Origin: Opisthocomus hoazin
Taxonomy: Eukaryota; Chordata; Aves; Opisthocomiformes; Opisthocomidae
Reading direction: 5' to 3'
Length of the DNA: 64,000 nt
Assembly: GCF_030867145.1 (NCBI RefSeq)
Contig: NC_134428.1
Span: forward strand, 26,451,320-26,515,319
Of this stretch, positions 35,601 to 45,302 are shown in pieces. The stretch's first letter is position 1, and every line of letters begins with the position of its first letter. The notes beneath the pieces are model-generated. The model saw only the letters and a program-made list of their open reading frames with translations, was not told the origin of the DNA and did no database searches. Both the position numbers and the translations under genes were made by a program.

Positions 35601-38600
35601 TCTGTTCCTTGTTCCACTAATGTGGAGTGTATTGACATAATGGAAAATAAGGCTGTATGGGATACTGAGGATTGTGTATTCCATTTCCCTTTTCAGTTCT
35701 AACAAAGCTATTTTGACTAATGTTTTCTTTTTTTTTTTCCTAAATACTACTAGTGGAAGAGATTGTGAACATGAACATTGGGAGTGCAGAGACTTTGGGC
35801 TTTTGTGTACCCTCTCAGTGCCTGGAACAATGTGACACTAAATCTCTTCAGGTCTCTCAACACTATTATAACAATGAAAAGCAGAAGATGGAACAGGAAA
35901 TACTCAGTGAAATTAAGAAAATGTGCATACTAGAAGAAAGCCTGTGACAGGAAGAGCTTCTAGGCTATGGAGAACTGCTCTGGGGAGACAGAGGGCATGC
36001 ATTTGGGAATCTTAGAACCATTGTAGATAAAGCAGGAGTACGTGCCTGTAGGCAGTGATCTTGATCTGACTCTGTTAATTATCTGCATTTTAGCTTTTGA
36101 ACCTTTTGTATTTAACACATGGGATGATGCTGTTCTAGAATTAAACGTTGATGTGCATTAAATAGAGCTATCAGGATCAGATTTTCTGTGCTTGGAAGAC
36201 TGTGTTGGATGAGTTGTGCCTTTCTATTTCAATATTACTACTGCAGCCCTTCTTCCTCTCCAGGACCGTAGACGTTGTCTCCAGAAAGGTGGAGACATTA
36301 GGTGACATGCATCTCTTTCCATTTACCCAGAACGTGAAAAAGAACAAGGCTTTCACTTAATTTATAGGGGGTTGGTAGCTCTGTTTAGATGGAAAAGTTA
36401 ATGTTTCTGATTAGTCCAATTTATTCTTTTTATTCTCTTGCTTCTCATGGTGTGCTGCTTCTCCATAGTTATGGCTGCAGGACGTGTACAGGAATTTGCA
36501 TGCTTCACTGACTATGACAAAGAGCTGGTTTGTGACTGGAAGGTGCTTCCACGAACAAATTGCTCCAAAGAATTCCTGCTCTACTACAGGAAGGATTTTT
36601 TTTGTGTGCCGTAAGTGTTGAAGAATTTATGACATTATCATTGTTAGAACTTCATATATCCTATGGCCATTATCGCTTTGATTCCCTCCCTCTGCCATGG
36701 ATGTCTGGGACAAAATGTAATCCAGATTATTCTTGTCAGGTGGAAAATGGATTGCTGCAATTAACAGCATGCTCTGTTCAGTGGTCTAACTTTCTGCAGA
36801 CCTCTCTGCACTTTTAGCACAGACGAGTGATCAAGTTCTACTTGTAGGAGTGGTAGGGCTCTCATAAGTTTGCCCAACCTTCATTTCATGCAAAATTTTA
36901 CCTCCTTCAGGAGAAATCTTACCTGATTTACCAGTCTGTCGCCTGTGTGAAAAGTACTCTGCCCTGGAGCTAGGGGTTATCTCTGCATACAGTCTAACTC
37001 CATGTTCAAGCACAGAGTGTTGTCCGTGTCCTGCAGCAGGGCCAGCTGTCATCTCCTACAAAGGAAGATGCGTCTGGGCTTTCCTGTTCCTCTCCGTATG
37101 ATTTCTCCACACAGACATCCAAATAACCTACTTTGTACACTGTAGTAAACCTGTTCCTATATAGCAAGCTGTCAGTCCGCTCCTTCAGATGTTGAAGTGT
37201 GACAAAGGGTGTTAATTTTTCCTCTTGGGATCAATACTTAGCCTTTCTGTCAAGTTTTTTCATTTGTGCAATACAGATACCCAAAGAGGATTTTGGGAGG
37301 GTGGGTTCTTTTGGAGATTGGGGGAGCTCAGTTTTGGTTTGGATTTGTTTGGGCTAAGTGTTTCTAGGAACTGAGCTCATTTGTCTCAGATTTGATGAGC
37401 TCTACACATCAGGGAAGCTTGATTTCATATTTTCAATAACTAGTGTGCCGCACTTTCTGAACATCACACAATTTTCTGCCTGTTTTTCAGAAATAGTGTG
37501 TGTGTCCCTGAGAATGGAAAAGACAGTTTAAAGTGCACTTGCACAATATATCCGGATTATTTTGTATTAGGCCTCTCGTATATTCTAGCTCTACAGTTCA
37601 ATGGGACTGATATGTGGAATTACAGTGTTACACCAGCCCTGGTTGGTAAGAAACTGTTTTCTTTGTCACCAAGACATCTGCTTCCAGGCTTTGCAATCCT
37701 AGCTAACTCCTCATTCATGACACTGCAACAGTTTTTCCTTGTCAAAGATGAAAAGTGCCGTGCTGGCTTAAATGCGAAATTCATCTGGCTTAGAAACCTG
37801 ATTCTGGAGTAGATTCTTAAGGAAAGAGTGTAAGTAACTGGGAAAGCAGAGAGTGATTCTTCCTCCAGCTGTACACTCTCAGGTGCCAGCCAGCAGCAGT
37901 TTGGGGGCTTAAACCTGTCTTAAGTGCATTTTACTTGTGGCTGTAGAATTCAGGGATGAAGAGGAATGTACTACTTCCGGTTTCTAAAAAGGCACTAGGC
38001 TGTCCCTACTGAAATTTTTCCCACTCCTGTCTTTGTCATTTCGTGCTGGTTGAATCATCCCCCAGAATGGAGATTTTTACAGTAATTGATGCTGGATTAT
38101 AACAACCAGTGATAAAAAGTTAGCAGCTCTGCTCTTTTCACAGGACAGAGTGTAGATGCAGTTTATGTGTCTCTATAGACACCTAGTTTGTTTAGAACGG
38201 TGTGCTCTTTCATGACACTTGTCCCCTCAAACACTCAGAGAAATCTTTCACATACTTTAGGCAGGCATTCGTCTGCATCGATGAGCTGGTTCTTGTCAGG
38301 ATACTTGATTGTCACTGCTGCTTATCAGCAGAATAAGCAGGAGCCTGCATCAGTTTCTAAGCGACAGATAGCCAGGACAGCCTGGAAGTGAAGTTGTCAG
38401 AAGCTCTGTGCCTACCCCGTGGCATAACATGCCATTGTGAGAACGCAGGTGGTTCCCATTTTTCCAGGCTGAAAGCTGCATCCAGTGCACCAAAAGGTTG
38501 AACTTGCAATTTGTTCAGCCAGCTTGAAGATTCAGTGCTTGTTAATGAATACCTTGCAGTTGCTCTATTTTGGCCTCTATATCTTTGTGCTGCAGGTTAG

Positions 38601-41600
38601 TGAAAAGGGCTAAATGCATTGACTGCGATGAGATTCTGTTCTCTGGTGAATGTTTGTCTCTCTGCTTCTCTCCATCAGTGCTTTTCCATTGCCATGTTCT
38701 CCTTAATTATATTTTTTTAACATACAGTTAAGCCAAGGGCCCCCAAAAATCTTGCCATTGAGAAAGTTGAAAATGGTAATTTCAACCTGAGCTGGGAGGA
38801 GAGCTACTCTCCTTTATCCATGCTCTCTGGACAGCCAGTCATCTATGAAGTGAAATACTGGAGGAAGCAGCACCCGACAGAGGTAAGAGACAGCCAGTCT
38901 CTTCATTTTCTGGCTCTCTGGAGCTTTGAGGTTTAAAAATTCCTCTGAAAAGTCTTGAAACCGTTTCATGGATAATGGTGTAAGGGCCAGCAAGGGCAAG
39001 TCCCACAGTGTTCCTGAACATGCACTTCCCACAGGTCGCGTTACCCCAGGGTGGTTCAGCTGGGCCTTAAAGGACTGAAGCTCTTCTGACTGCCACTCCA
39101 AAATGGTCTGCTGCTCACAGGAGATGGGACAGAGATTGAAAATACAATGTTTCTGTTCCCTGAACTTCATTTGCTCCTTAAGACATCAGGAAGCTGGAGG
39201 CTGGTCATGACTCTGGGGTGTACTTGAGGCATTTCAGACACCCTCCTGAGCAATCCAGCACTTCAGGGCTGGGCTGCTTCTGGTAGGGGAAGAACATGGA
39301 CGGTGGCATGTCACAAATGCCACCTGCTCATGACAACAAAATGCAGTATCACGCACAGCAGATCAGGTATACAGTCATTAATTTGCTTATTTGTAAAAGG
39401 TCGCTGAAACACAGAGCACTATTGTTATTTAATTGCTGTCACTAACCCTTCACCTCATAAAGAAATCAAAGTGAACTTTCTCGCTTTCTTTTCAGGTTTC
39501 TGTAAAAGCAATTAACTACCAGGCAAAAAGCTTTGAAATTACTGCAAGCTCCTTGAGGAAAGGCTATGATTACGTTGCAATTGTAAGGTGTAACTATACA
39601 AACTACCCAGCCTACTGGAGTGAATGGAGTGAAGAAGTTGAATTTCACTATGGTAAGTATTGTAACAAATAGCAGCTTGGTAAAAGGATGGTATAGTTTT
39701 GTAAACCATATCATATATACTCTCACTCTCTCCTCTTAGAGGAGAGTTGTGGAATCATCATCTTAATCCTTTTGAATGTATTGTGGATACATCTATAAAG
39801 GCTTCCAAAGAGACTAAACATAAAAAGGCAACTCCTCAGGAAACTAAGGAAGAGAAGTCCAAGGAAAGTTGGATTGTGTAGCCTTGTGAAAAAAAGGCTG
39901 AAAGGGGATGTGTTTATTCTCTGTAAATATTTCATGAAGTAGACACCAGGGAGAGAAAAGAGATATTTAAACTGAAGAACACTGCTGTAAGTGCAAGTGT
40001 GTATAAATGAACAAGAGATATTTAGGCTGCAAATTAAGTAATACTTTAACTGTCAGAGGGCCAAGGGTTTATAAAAATCTCTGAAGAGCAACAGCGGGGA
40101 CAGGAAGCATAGCTGCACTGCAGTGGAGGTGATAATGCCATTGTAGGGACTGTGTGACAGGCTTGTCCTCGAGAGCTGACAGATGGCCTCACAGTACTTG
40201 TTGGCTCTCTCAGGTCCTAATGCTGCTGACTGCAGTACCTCCATTGACCTTTCAGGCATGCCACACACCATTGCCACTGGTAGCTATGTACGCTCTGTTG
40301 TTTATCTGCTGAAGGCTTTATTTTATGTCCTGTAAAGAAGCTTTTTTGTTTTTTAAGGTGCAAAAGAGCAATGAATTGGGTATCATCAGTACTTGTATTT
40401 ATATACACATACACATGTAAATTTGTATGTTTATTTAACAGATTATCGAGTAACAGCTGAAGACATTCTGCAGATGGCTGTTCCTGTATCCTGCATACTG
40501 ATCATGGCAGTATCTGTAATTTGTTACTTCTGTGTTACCAAGTATGTATCATACCGTTCACGGGGTTTATAGGGTAGCAGCTTGCACAGATACCACTATT
40601 GCAGTTGATTAGCTGAATGTCTGGTAGCATGGGAATCTGATGGTTTTATTTTTCCTCAGCATGTTTGTCTCCTCTCTATGAGCAAACATTTTATAAACAC
40701 AGATCAGTTGCACTCTGTCATTTTCTGAATAGATAACTGCATATTCTCTAATAACCTTACTAAAATGGGCTTGTTATAGCATTCAAAACAGCTGCAGTTA
40801 TGGGGTTTGTCAGTTTTGGACCCTAGTCTTTGCCGGAGTTCCAGTAATGATGGTTAAATACCCATATTTCTTAAATTTTCTAGTGGTAATGTGAAAGTGG
40901 GATCATATCTGTTTCATACATCATTTTAAACATGATTAGAAGAACATGTGACTGTGGCTGTGCAGAGCAGTCACACACCAAACATACAGGCATTAAACAC
41001 AAGTTTAATGAAAGGCAACACTTGGAGATGCACAGAACAAGCACTTCCTGTTGCTGCAATGCAGACGTCTGAGAGAGAGGGAAGTGTACACTGATGAAGC
41101 CAAAATGCAGTTAAAATAAACAATTGTAATTCTTCCCTTGCAGAGTGAAGAAAGAATGGTGGGATCAAATCCCAAATCCAGCAAAGAGCCATTTGGTTGT
41201 AAAAAATGTTAAGGTAATTTAAAGTCGTTGCAAAAAATACCTTTTCCTGGACCCCAGAAGTAGAATATGTAAAATAAGTGCTATTGTCTGCTAGTGCAGG
41301 GGATACTAAATACAATTCACGTGTCCTAGATCTCATTTGTATCTTTCTTAGTTTTCAGTTTTGTGCTACATTGATGAAATCAAGTTCCCTTTCCATGACT
41401 TAAAGCAGAGTCATATGGAAAACCAAATGTAAGTAAGATAAAGGAAAAAAAAAAACCCTTCTGCTTTATAGCAGAAAGTAGTTTCCTATTAGATAAACAT
41501 TAACTGTCCTTTCCTTTTGACTTCCAAAAACAGAAGTTGTAAGAATTGTCTGGTTCAACATTTGTCAAGCCAAAACTTCAAGGGAAAAGATAACATCAGA

Positions 41601-43763
41601 AATGTTGAGAAATCTTGCAGTTGTCACAGCAAGTCTGGAGAGTGGTTTCCAAAAGGCAGCAGTGCAGTTTTAACCCCTGAGACAGTTCTGGTTGAAGAGT
41701 CTATAGAAATCTGTGCATGTGTAACAGGCATTGAGGCTGAGAGCCAGGAAGAGACTAGTGACCAGATCACCATGTTTGAGCCTTGTGAAAGCAGTGTCAG
41801 TGCTCTCAGAGAGCACACTGAACGTAATGATGCACTAGCTAGCATGTTTATGGAGATCCTGGCAGATGAAAACAACATGCAAGATAATAAAGACCCAGAC
41901 ATCATCACAGGTGAGAATAAAACCTTTGAGAAACTTGAATCGGAAAATCCATTACAGCGAAATCCAAAAGAAAGCACAGCCCAGAGTCAGCAGCCATGTG
42001 ATATTTCTCATACAGTCTCCCTTTTCACCAAAACCTCTCAAGATGACTACAATTGTAGTACAGCCAGCAAGAACTCAGAACAATCAGAAGAATCCTTTGA
42101 ATCTGGCTATCGGAGCTCCAGCATAAATTCTGCTTCTCTGGATGCAAGCGATCTTCTACATGTGGTTCATCAAAGCCTTTTTCCATGCAGTTCTGAAAGT
42201 CAGCATGACTCAGATGTCCTGATCCAGGAATCTCCAAATAAACCATCCTTTGGGACCAAAAAAGACAGAATAAGCAACACTGCATACAAGAGTTTTGATA
42301 CCCTAGTGTCTCCCTCCATGGGACTGTGTAGCTCTGCGTATAAGAGGTTTGACACACTTATCTCTCCATCCGTGGAACCCTGTGATTCTGCCTACAGGAG
42401 CTATGACACCCTTACGTCTCCATCCGTGGAGCCCTGTGGATCTGCCTACAGGAGCTGTGACACCCTTACGTCTCCATCCGTGGAGCCCTGTGGATCTGCC
42501 TACAGGAGCTGTGACACCCTTACGTCTCCATCCATGGAGCCCTGTGGATGTGCCTACAGGAGCTGTGACACCCTTACATCTCAGTCTATGGCTGACAGTA
42601 GCCTGACTCTGTGTTTTGAAAATGGGTGCTCATCACTACCTTTGACACAGTTTTCAGAAACACCAGAACTTCATTGCAGAGATCAAATTTATCAACCCCC
42701 TTCCAATGAGACATGTTATACCAACTACAGATCTCCCTACACTGAACTTGATTTTCAGAACACCTGTTCTGAACGTACTGATTTTCCATCTTTCTCCGTG
42801 CATGCAAATGACAGTGGTTCAGCTTTCCTACCAGAGGAAGAAATACATAAGCAAGTAACGTACCAAAATGTTCAAAAGAAAGCCAGTATAATTTCTTGCC
42901 CCAGTCGACCTCAGCCATCTGGTTATCAACCTTCTGATAATGCAGTTAAATGTAATGGTACATACTGTGACAGTGATGTTATCTCTGGGTCACCATATGA
43001 AACCTTAACTCATCTTTTGTACAACAACCTGAGACAAACACCTCCAGATACCATAATCTGTGAACCTGACCAGAGGACGGGTGACCATGTATGTTTGATT
43101 GTACAGGGTTTTGACTGCAGCGTTGTCCCGGGTTTAGCCTCTAGTGAGAATGTCACACAGACCAGTGATGACAGCCTTTGGATCATCAACTCTAATGAGC
43201 TGTCTAGTGATAGCAAAGATGAAAATAGTGGCAGAGACAAACAGCTGTTGCATTTGTTAGAGCTGAACTCTCAAGATTTTAACAGCAGAGAAACAACTGT
43301 AAGGGGGACAAATCCTAACAGCTTTAACGATACTGGTAAAGGAATGCAAGAGAGCAGCAATAACAGACTAAATACTGACTTTCACAGCCACACGCACAAC
43401 CATGTGAGGAAACTTGGAAATGCAGGGGAAAATAAAGAGGTGATAAAGCATGCGGTAGGCAGGAGGTGTGGCTCAGCAGCTAGCTTACCAGAAGAATCAC
43501 TGGACAGCATTGGGCTAAACTTAGAAACAAAAACTGCAGAGCCCCTGGAGCTCCTGGTCTCGGAGAAGTTGTCACCTCCTCTTTTTGTGGATAACTCCTG
43601 TCGTGATTCTTACACCATTCACAGCGAGGGTTCCAGACTGGCACCCACAGTTAAAAAAAGACCAGTAGCACTACTGAGGGAAAATAACAGGAAGAATGAG
43701 AAAAAAATGGAACTCGTACAAGTGCTTGCCCAGGAGGACAACTGCTACATGAAGGTAGCCTAA
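32533..43763 (+). CDS. IL4R: IL4R, interleukin-4 receptor alpha chain, complete in nine coding exons
   Basis: Coding exons: 32533-32611, 36469-36610, 37491-37645, 38728-38882, 39496-39652, 40442-40541, 41144-41213, 41352-41428 and 41534-43763; phases all agree, giving 1054 residues (human 825). Order: signal peptide (1-25), two fibronectin-III-like ectodomains with conserved cysteines (FACFTDYDKELVCDW), the WSEWS box (218-222), a transmembrane helix (about 241-261), Box 1 KKEWWDQIPNP (265-275), an acidic stretch, and a long tail. PETVLVEESIEI and LASMFMEILADENN align with the human tail. Residues 561-664 carry six tyrosine-centred repeats. The protein ends YMKVA, like human YMRVS. Family knowledge: it binds IL-4 (and IL-13 with IL13RA1) at the cell surface and signals through JAK kinases and STAT6. 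Three closely spaced ATGs exist; I chose the first. IL21R follows on the same strand. Confidence 0.95.
32612..36468 (+). other. IL4R: IL4R intron between coding exons 1 and 2
   Basis: 3.9 kb, AT-rich, with a C12 tract near 33742-33753 and a T-rich patch near 33488. No repeat family was identified. A pyrimidine tract and TAG at about 35728-35754 precede a 64-codon frame, rejected as an exon (see rejected list). Confidence 0.65.
36469..36610 (+). CDS. IL4R: IL4R coding exon 2 (ectodomain 1, first half)
   Basis: Acceptor CTCCATAG, donor GTGCC|GTAAGT. Encodes VQEFACFTDYDKELVCDWKV, RTNCSKEFLLYY and FFCV; cysteine pattern as in the mammalian receptor (CVSDYMSISTCEW, NCSTELRLLYQ). Confidence 0.93.
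36611..37490 (+). other. IL4R: IL4R intron between coding exons 2 and 3
   Basis: 0.9 kb; nothing recognised. Confidence 0.65.
37491..37645 (+). CDS. IL4R: IL4R coding exon 3 (ectodomain 1, second half)
   Basis: Acceptor TTTTTCAG, donor GTTG|GTAAGA. Encodes NSVCVPENGKDSLKCTCTI and the NGTDMW segment, corresponding to human CIPENNGGAGCVCHL. Confidence 0.93.
37646..38727 (+). other. IL4R: IL4R intron between coding exons 3 and 4
   Basis: 1.1 kb; nothing recognised. Confidence 0.65.
38728..38882 (+). CDS. IL4R: IL4R coding exon 4 (ectodomain 2, first half)
   Basis: Acceptor ACATACAG, donor GAG|GTAAGA. Encodes VKPRAPKNLAIEKVENGNF and LSWEESYSPLSM through YEVKYW, the start of the second fibronectin-III domain. 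Confidence 0.94.
38883..39495 (+). other. IL4R: IL4R intron between coding exons 4 and 5
   Basis: 0.6 kb; a 118-codon minus-strand frame crosses coding exon 4 and is its antisense shadow. No repeat recognised. Confidence 0.65.
39496..39652 (+). CDS. IL4R: IL4R coding exon 5 (WSEWS box)
   Basis: Acceptor TTTTCAG, donor TATG|GTAAGT. Encodes SFEITASSLRKGYDYVAIVR and AYWSEWSEEVEFHY; WSEWS is the type I cytokine-receptor signature. Confidence 0.95.
39653..41143 (+). other. IL4R: IL4R introns flanking the transmembrane exon
   Basis: Two introns, 39653-40441 and 40542-41143, either side of the exon at 40442-40541. Only chance open frames are present; no repeat recognised. Confidence 0.6.
40442..40541 (+). 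CDS. IL4R: IL4R coding exon 6 (transmembrane)
   Basis: Acceptor ATTTAACAG, donor CCAA|GTATGT. Encodes the helix MAVPVSCILIMAVSVICYF. Confidence 0.93.
41144..41213 (+). CDS. IL4R: IL4R coding exon 7 (Box 1)
   Basis: Acceptor CCCTTGCAG, donor AAG|GTAATT. Encodes KVKKEWWDQIPNPAKSHL; KKEWWDQIPNPA is identical to human, the JAK-binding Box 1. Confidence 0.95.
41352..41428 (+). CDS. IL4R: IL4R coding exon 8
   Basis: Acceptor TTTCTTAG, donor CAAAT|GTAAGT. Encodes FSVLCYIDEIKFPFHDLKQ and SHMENQ. Another AG at 41356-41357 would give the wrong phase. Confidence 0.85.
41534..43763 (+). CDS. IL4R: IL4R coding exon 9 (cytoplasmic tail and stop)
   Basis: Acceptor CCAAAAACAG. 2230 bases with no interruption, ending TAA at 43761-43763. 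Starts SCKNCLVQHL (human WKNCLTKLL). Serine-, threonine- and tyrosine-rich, largely disordered by composition. Holds the 18-residue tandem repeats and other tyrosine motifs. Confidence 0.95.
42279..42590 (+). repeat. IL4R: Coding tandem repeat, six 54-bp units in the IL4R tail
   Basis: Units at 42279, 42333, 42387, 42441, 42495 and 42549 (last one 42 bases, partial). Typical unit is SAYRSCDTLTSPSVEPCG. Units 3 and 4 differ by one base, and units 4 and 5 by one base; units 1, 2 and 6 are more diverged. Each unit has one tyrosine, at residues 563, 581, 599, 617, 635 and 653. The reading frame is kept throughout. Confidence 0.95.
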
Positions 43764-43800
43764 CCACATTTGCCAAGACTGAACCAGATCTGTCTTTGGA

Positions 43801-43806
43801 AATAAA
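43801..43806 (+). terminator. IL4R: IL4R proximal polyadenylation signal
   Basis: AATAAA 38 bases after the stop codon; would give a very short 3' UTR. Confidence 0.45.
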
Positions 43807-44329
43807 CTGTATGGCAAATTGAAATGTTGCTCGTTCTTCCAATCTTGCCTGAAGTGAGGGCTGCTGCGGTTCAGACATGGATTTGGTTGGTTGTAGCACT
43901 CATGCTTGCTGCAGAGCTGGCAGCTGAAGTGTGATGCAGGCCCCTGGAGAACAGTAGGGCTTAGCACCTAACAGTTGCAGCTACAACTCTATCAGGGCAG
44001 TGAAGCCAGAGCTAAAGCTTCTGTGGCTGTGATCATTCTCTAAAAGTGAGCAGCAGCTGCATAAAGTAGGAGTTCTTAGTACAGCTCCTGTGGTTATTGC
44101 CCTGGCTCAGTATGTTGCTTGGGAAACACACAAGGTGATGTGGGAGGTGCTGACACACCTGGAAGTGGGACGTAGGTACAGGTCAAAGGGGAAGTGACTG
44201 ACTTGCACTGACAGCATCACACAGCTTCCATAATTTATTTATCTGGGGGGGAAAGGAGAGGAGAGAGGTCCTGTGTGCCTAGCCCCAGCATGGGGTATGT
44301 GTTTCTATACTTGCTCAGTCAAGATCTGA

Positions 44330-44335
44330 AATAAA
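44330..44335 (+). terminator. IL4R: IL4R distal polyadenylation signal
   Basis: AATAAA about 570 bases after the stop codon, with TG/T-rich sequence following. A plausible main 3' end. Confidence 0.5.
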
Positions 44336-45302
44336 GATTACTGTCATTTGGGCTTAAGCAATGCTATTATTGATGATTAGTTTCTTATTCTGTAGAAGCA
44401 AGCAGAGTTATCTCATACTTCTACAGCTGTAAATGGAATCGGACATTTCTAAGCGGTGTTTTCCCAGAAAGTTTATCCAGTTTATGGTCAGGCTCCCTAA
44501 ACTGATGGAGCATTTTTTTGGCTGCTTGTTCTTGTCCAGTCGGAGTGGGAGTTATGCCTGCAGCATATACTTCTTGTTGGTTAATTGTTCCAGAAGTTTT
44601 ATTCATGACTCTGAACTTTCTTGGGGCATTATCATGTGTTTTGGTATGGTAAATTCCACCCTAGTATGCTGGCACAAAATAGTTAAGAACCATTAAGTAA
44701 TTTTAGGTGTGTTAAAGTGTGTATGTGTATTTTGTTATTTAGAAAACCCTATTTGCATTGCCATTCATAAGGAAGGAGACCATAATGTTAAGCACAGAAA
44801 CTGGTTTAACGTGCTTTGTAAGTAAGATTTTTGTACTGCAAATCTCTCTTCAAAGTTCAGGTTGGCCAAGTAGTAGAGGTATCTATGCATCAATTTTGTA
44901 GCAGTAAAAAAGAGTATGTACGCCCTTGGAGGAGACTCGCAGTGAAGTGTCTGTATTCAGATGTGATAGTTAATATTTGTATAGGCACTGGTTTGTGCCT
45001 CACTTTCACTGAAGTGGTGGTTAGTGAAAGACCTAACTGCTTGCCGCTGAGGTGCTGATGAACATGTTATTTATTTGTTTTTACTGCAAATATCACACTG
45101 AGTTTTATTTTCACTTGGGTGAGGTTTAATTCTATCAGAAATACTCTTTCTTTGCATGAGGGCAGTCACTGCTGTAGTTAACATCAGCACAAATTCTGTG
45201 AAGTGGGAGGGCTGTGAGGCAGACAGATGAAGAGGCTTTCCAGGACCCATCAGCCAAACCCTCACTGAAATGTAGAAGCCATGGTCTGGCTTATACAACA
45301 AT

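Larger units (their letters stand above)
43764..45290. other. IL4R 3' UTR and downstream intergenic sequence
   Basis: No open frame with family resemblance and no repeat recognised before the CR1 element beginning near 45300. Confidence 0.6.

Noticed and set aside
35753-35947. 64-codon frame preceded by a pyrimidine tract and TAG, possible extra IL4R exon
   Set aside because: IL4R exon 1 (phase 1) joins exon 2 perfectly without it, the frame ends in a stop with no donor, and the sequence resembles no receptor domain.
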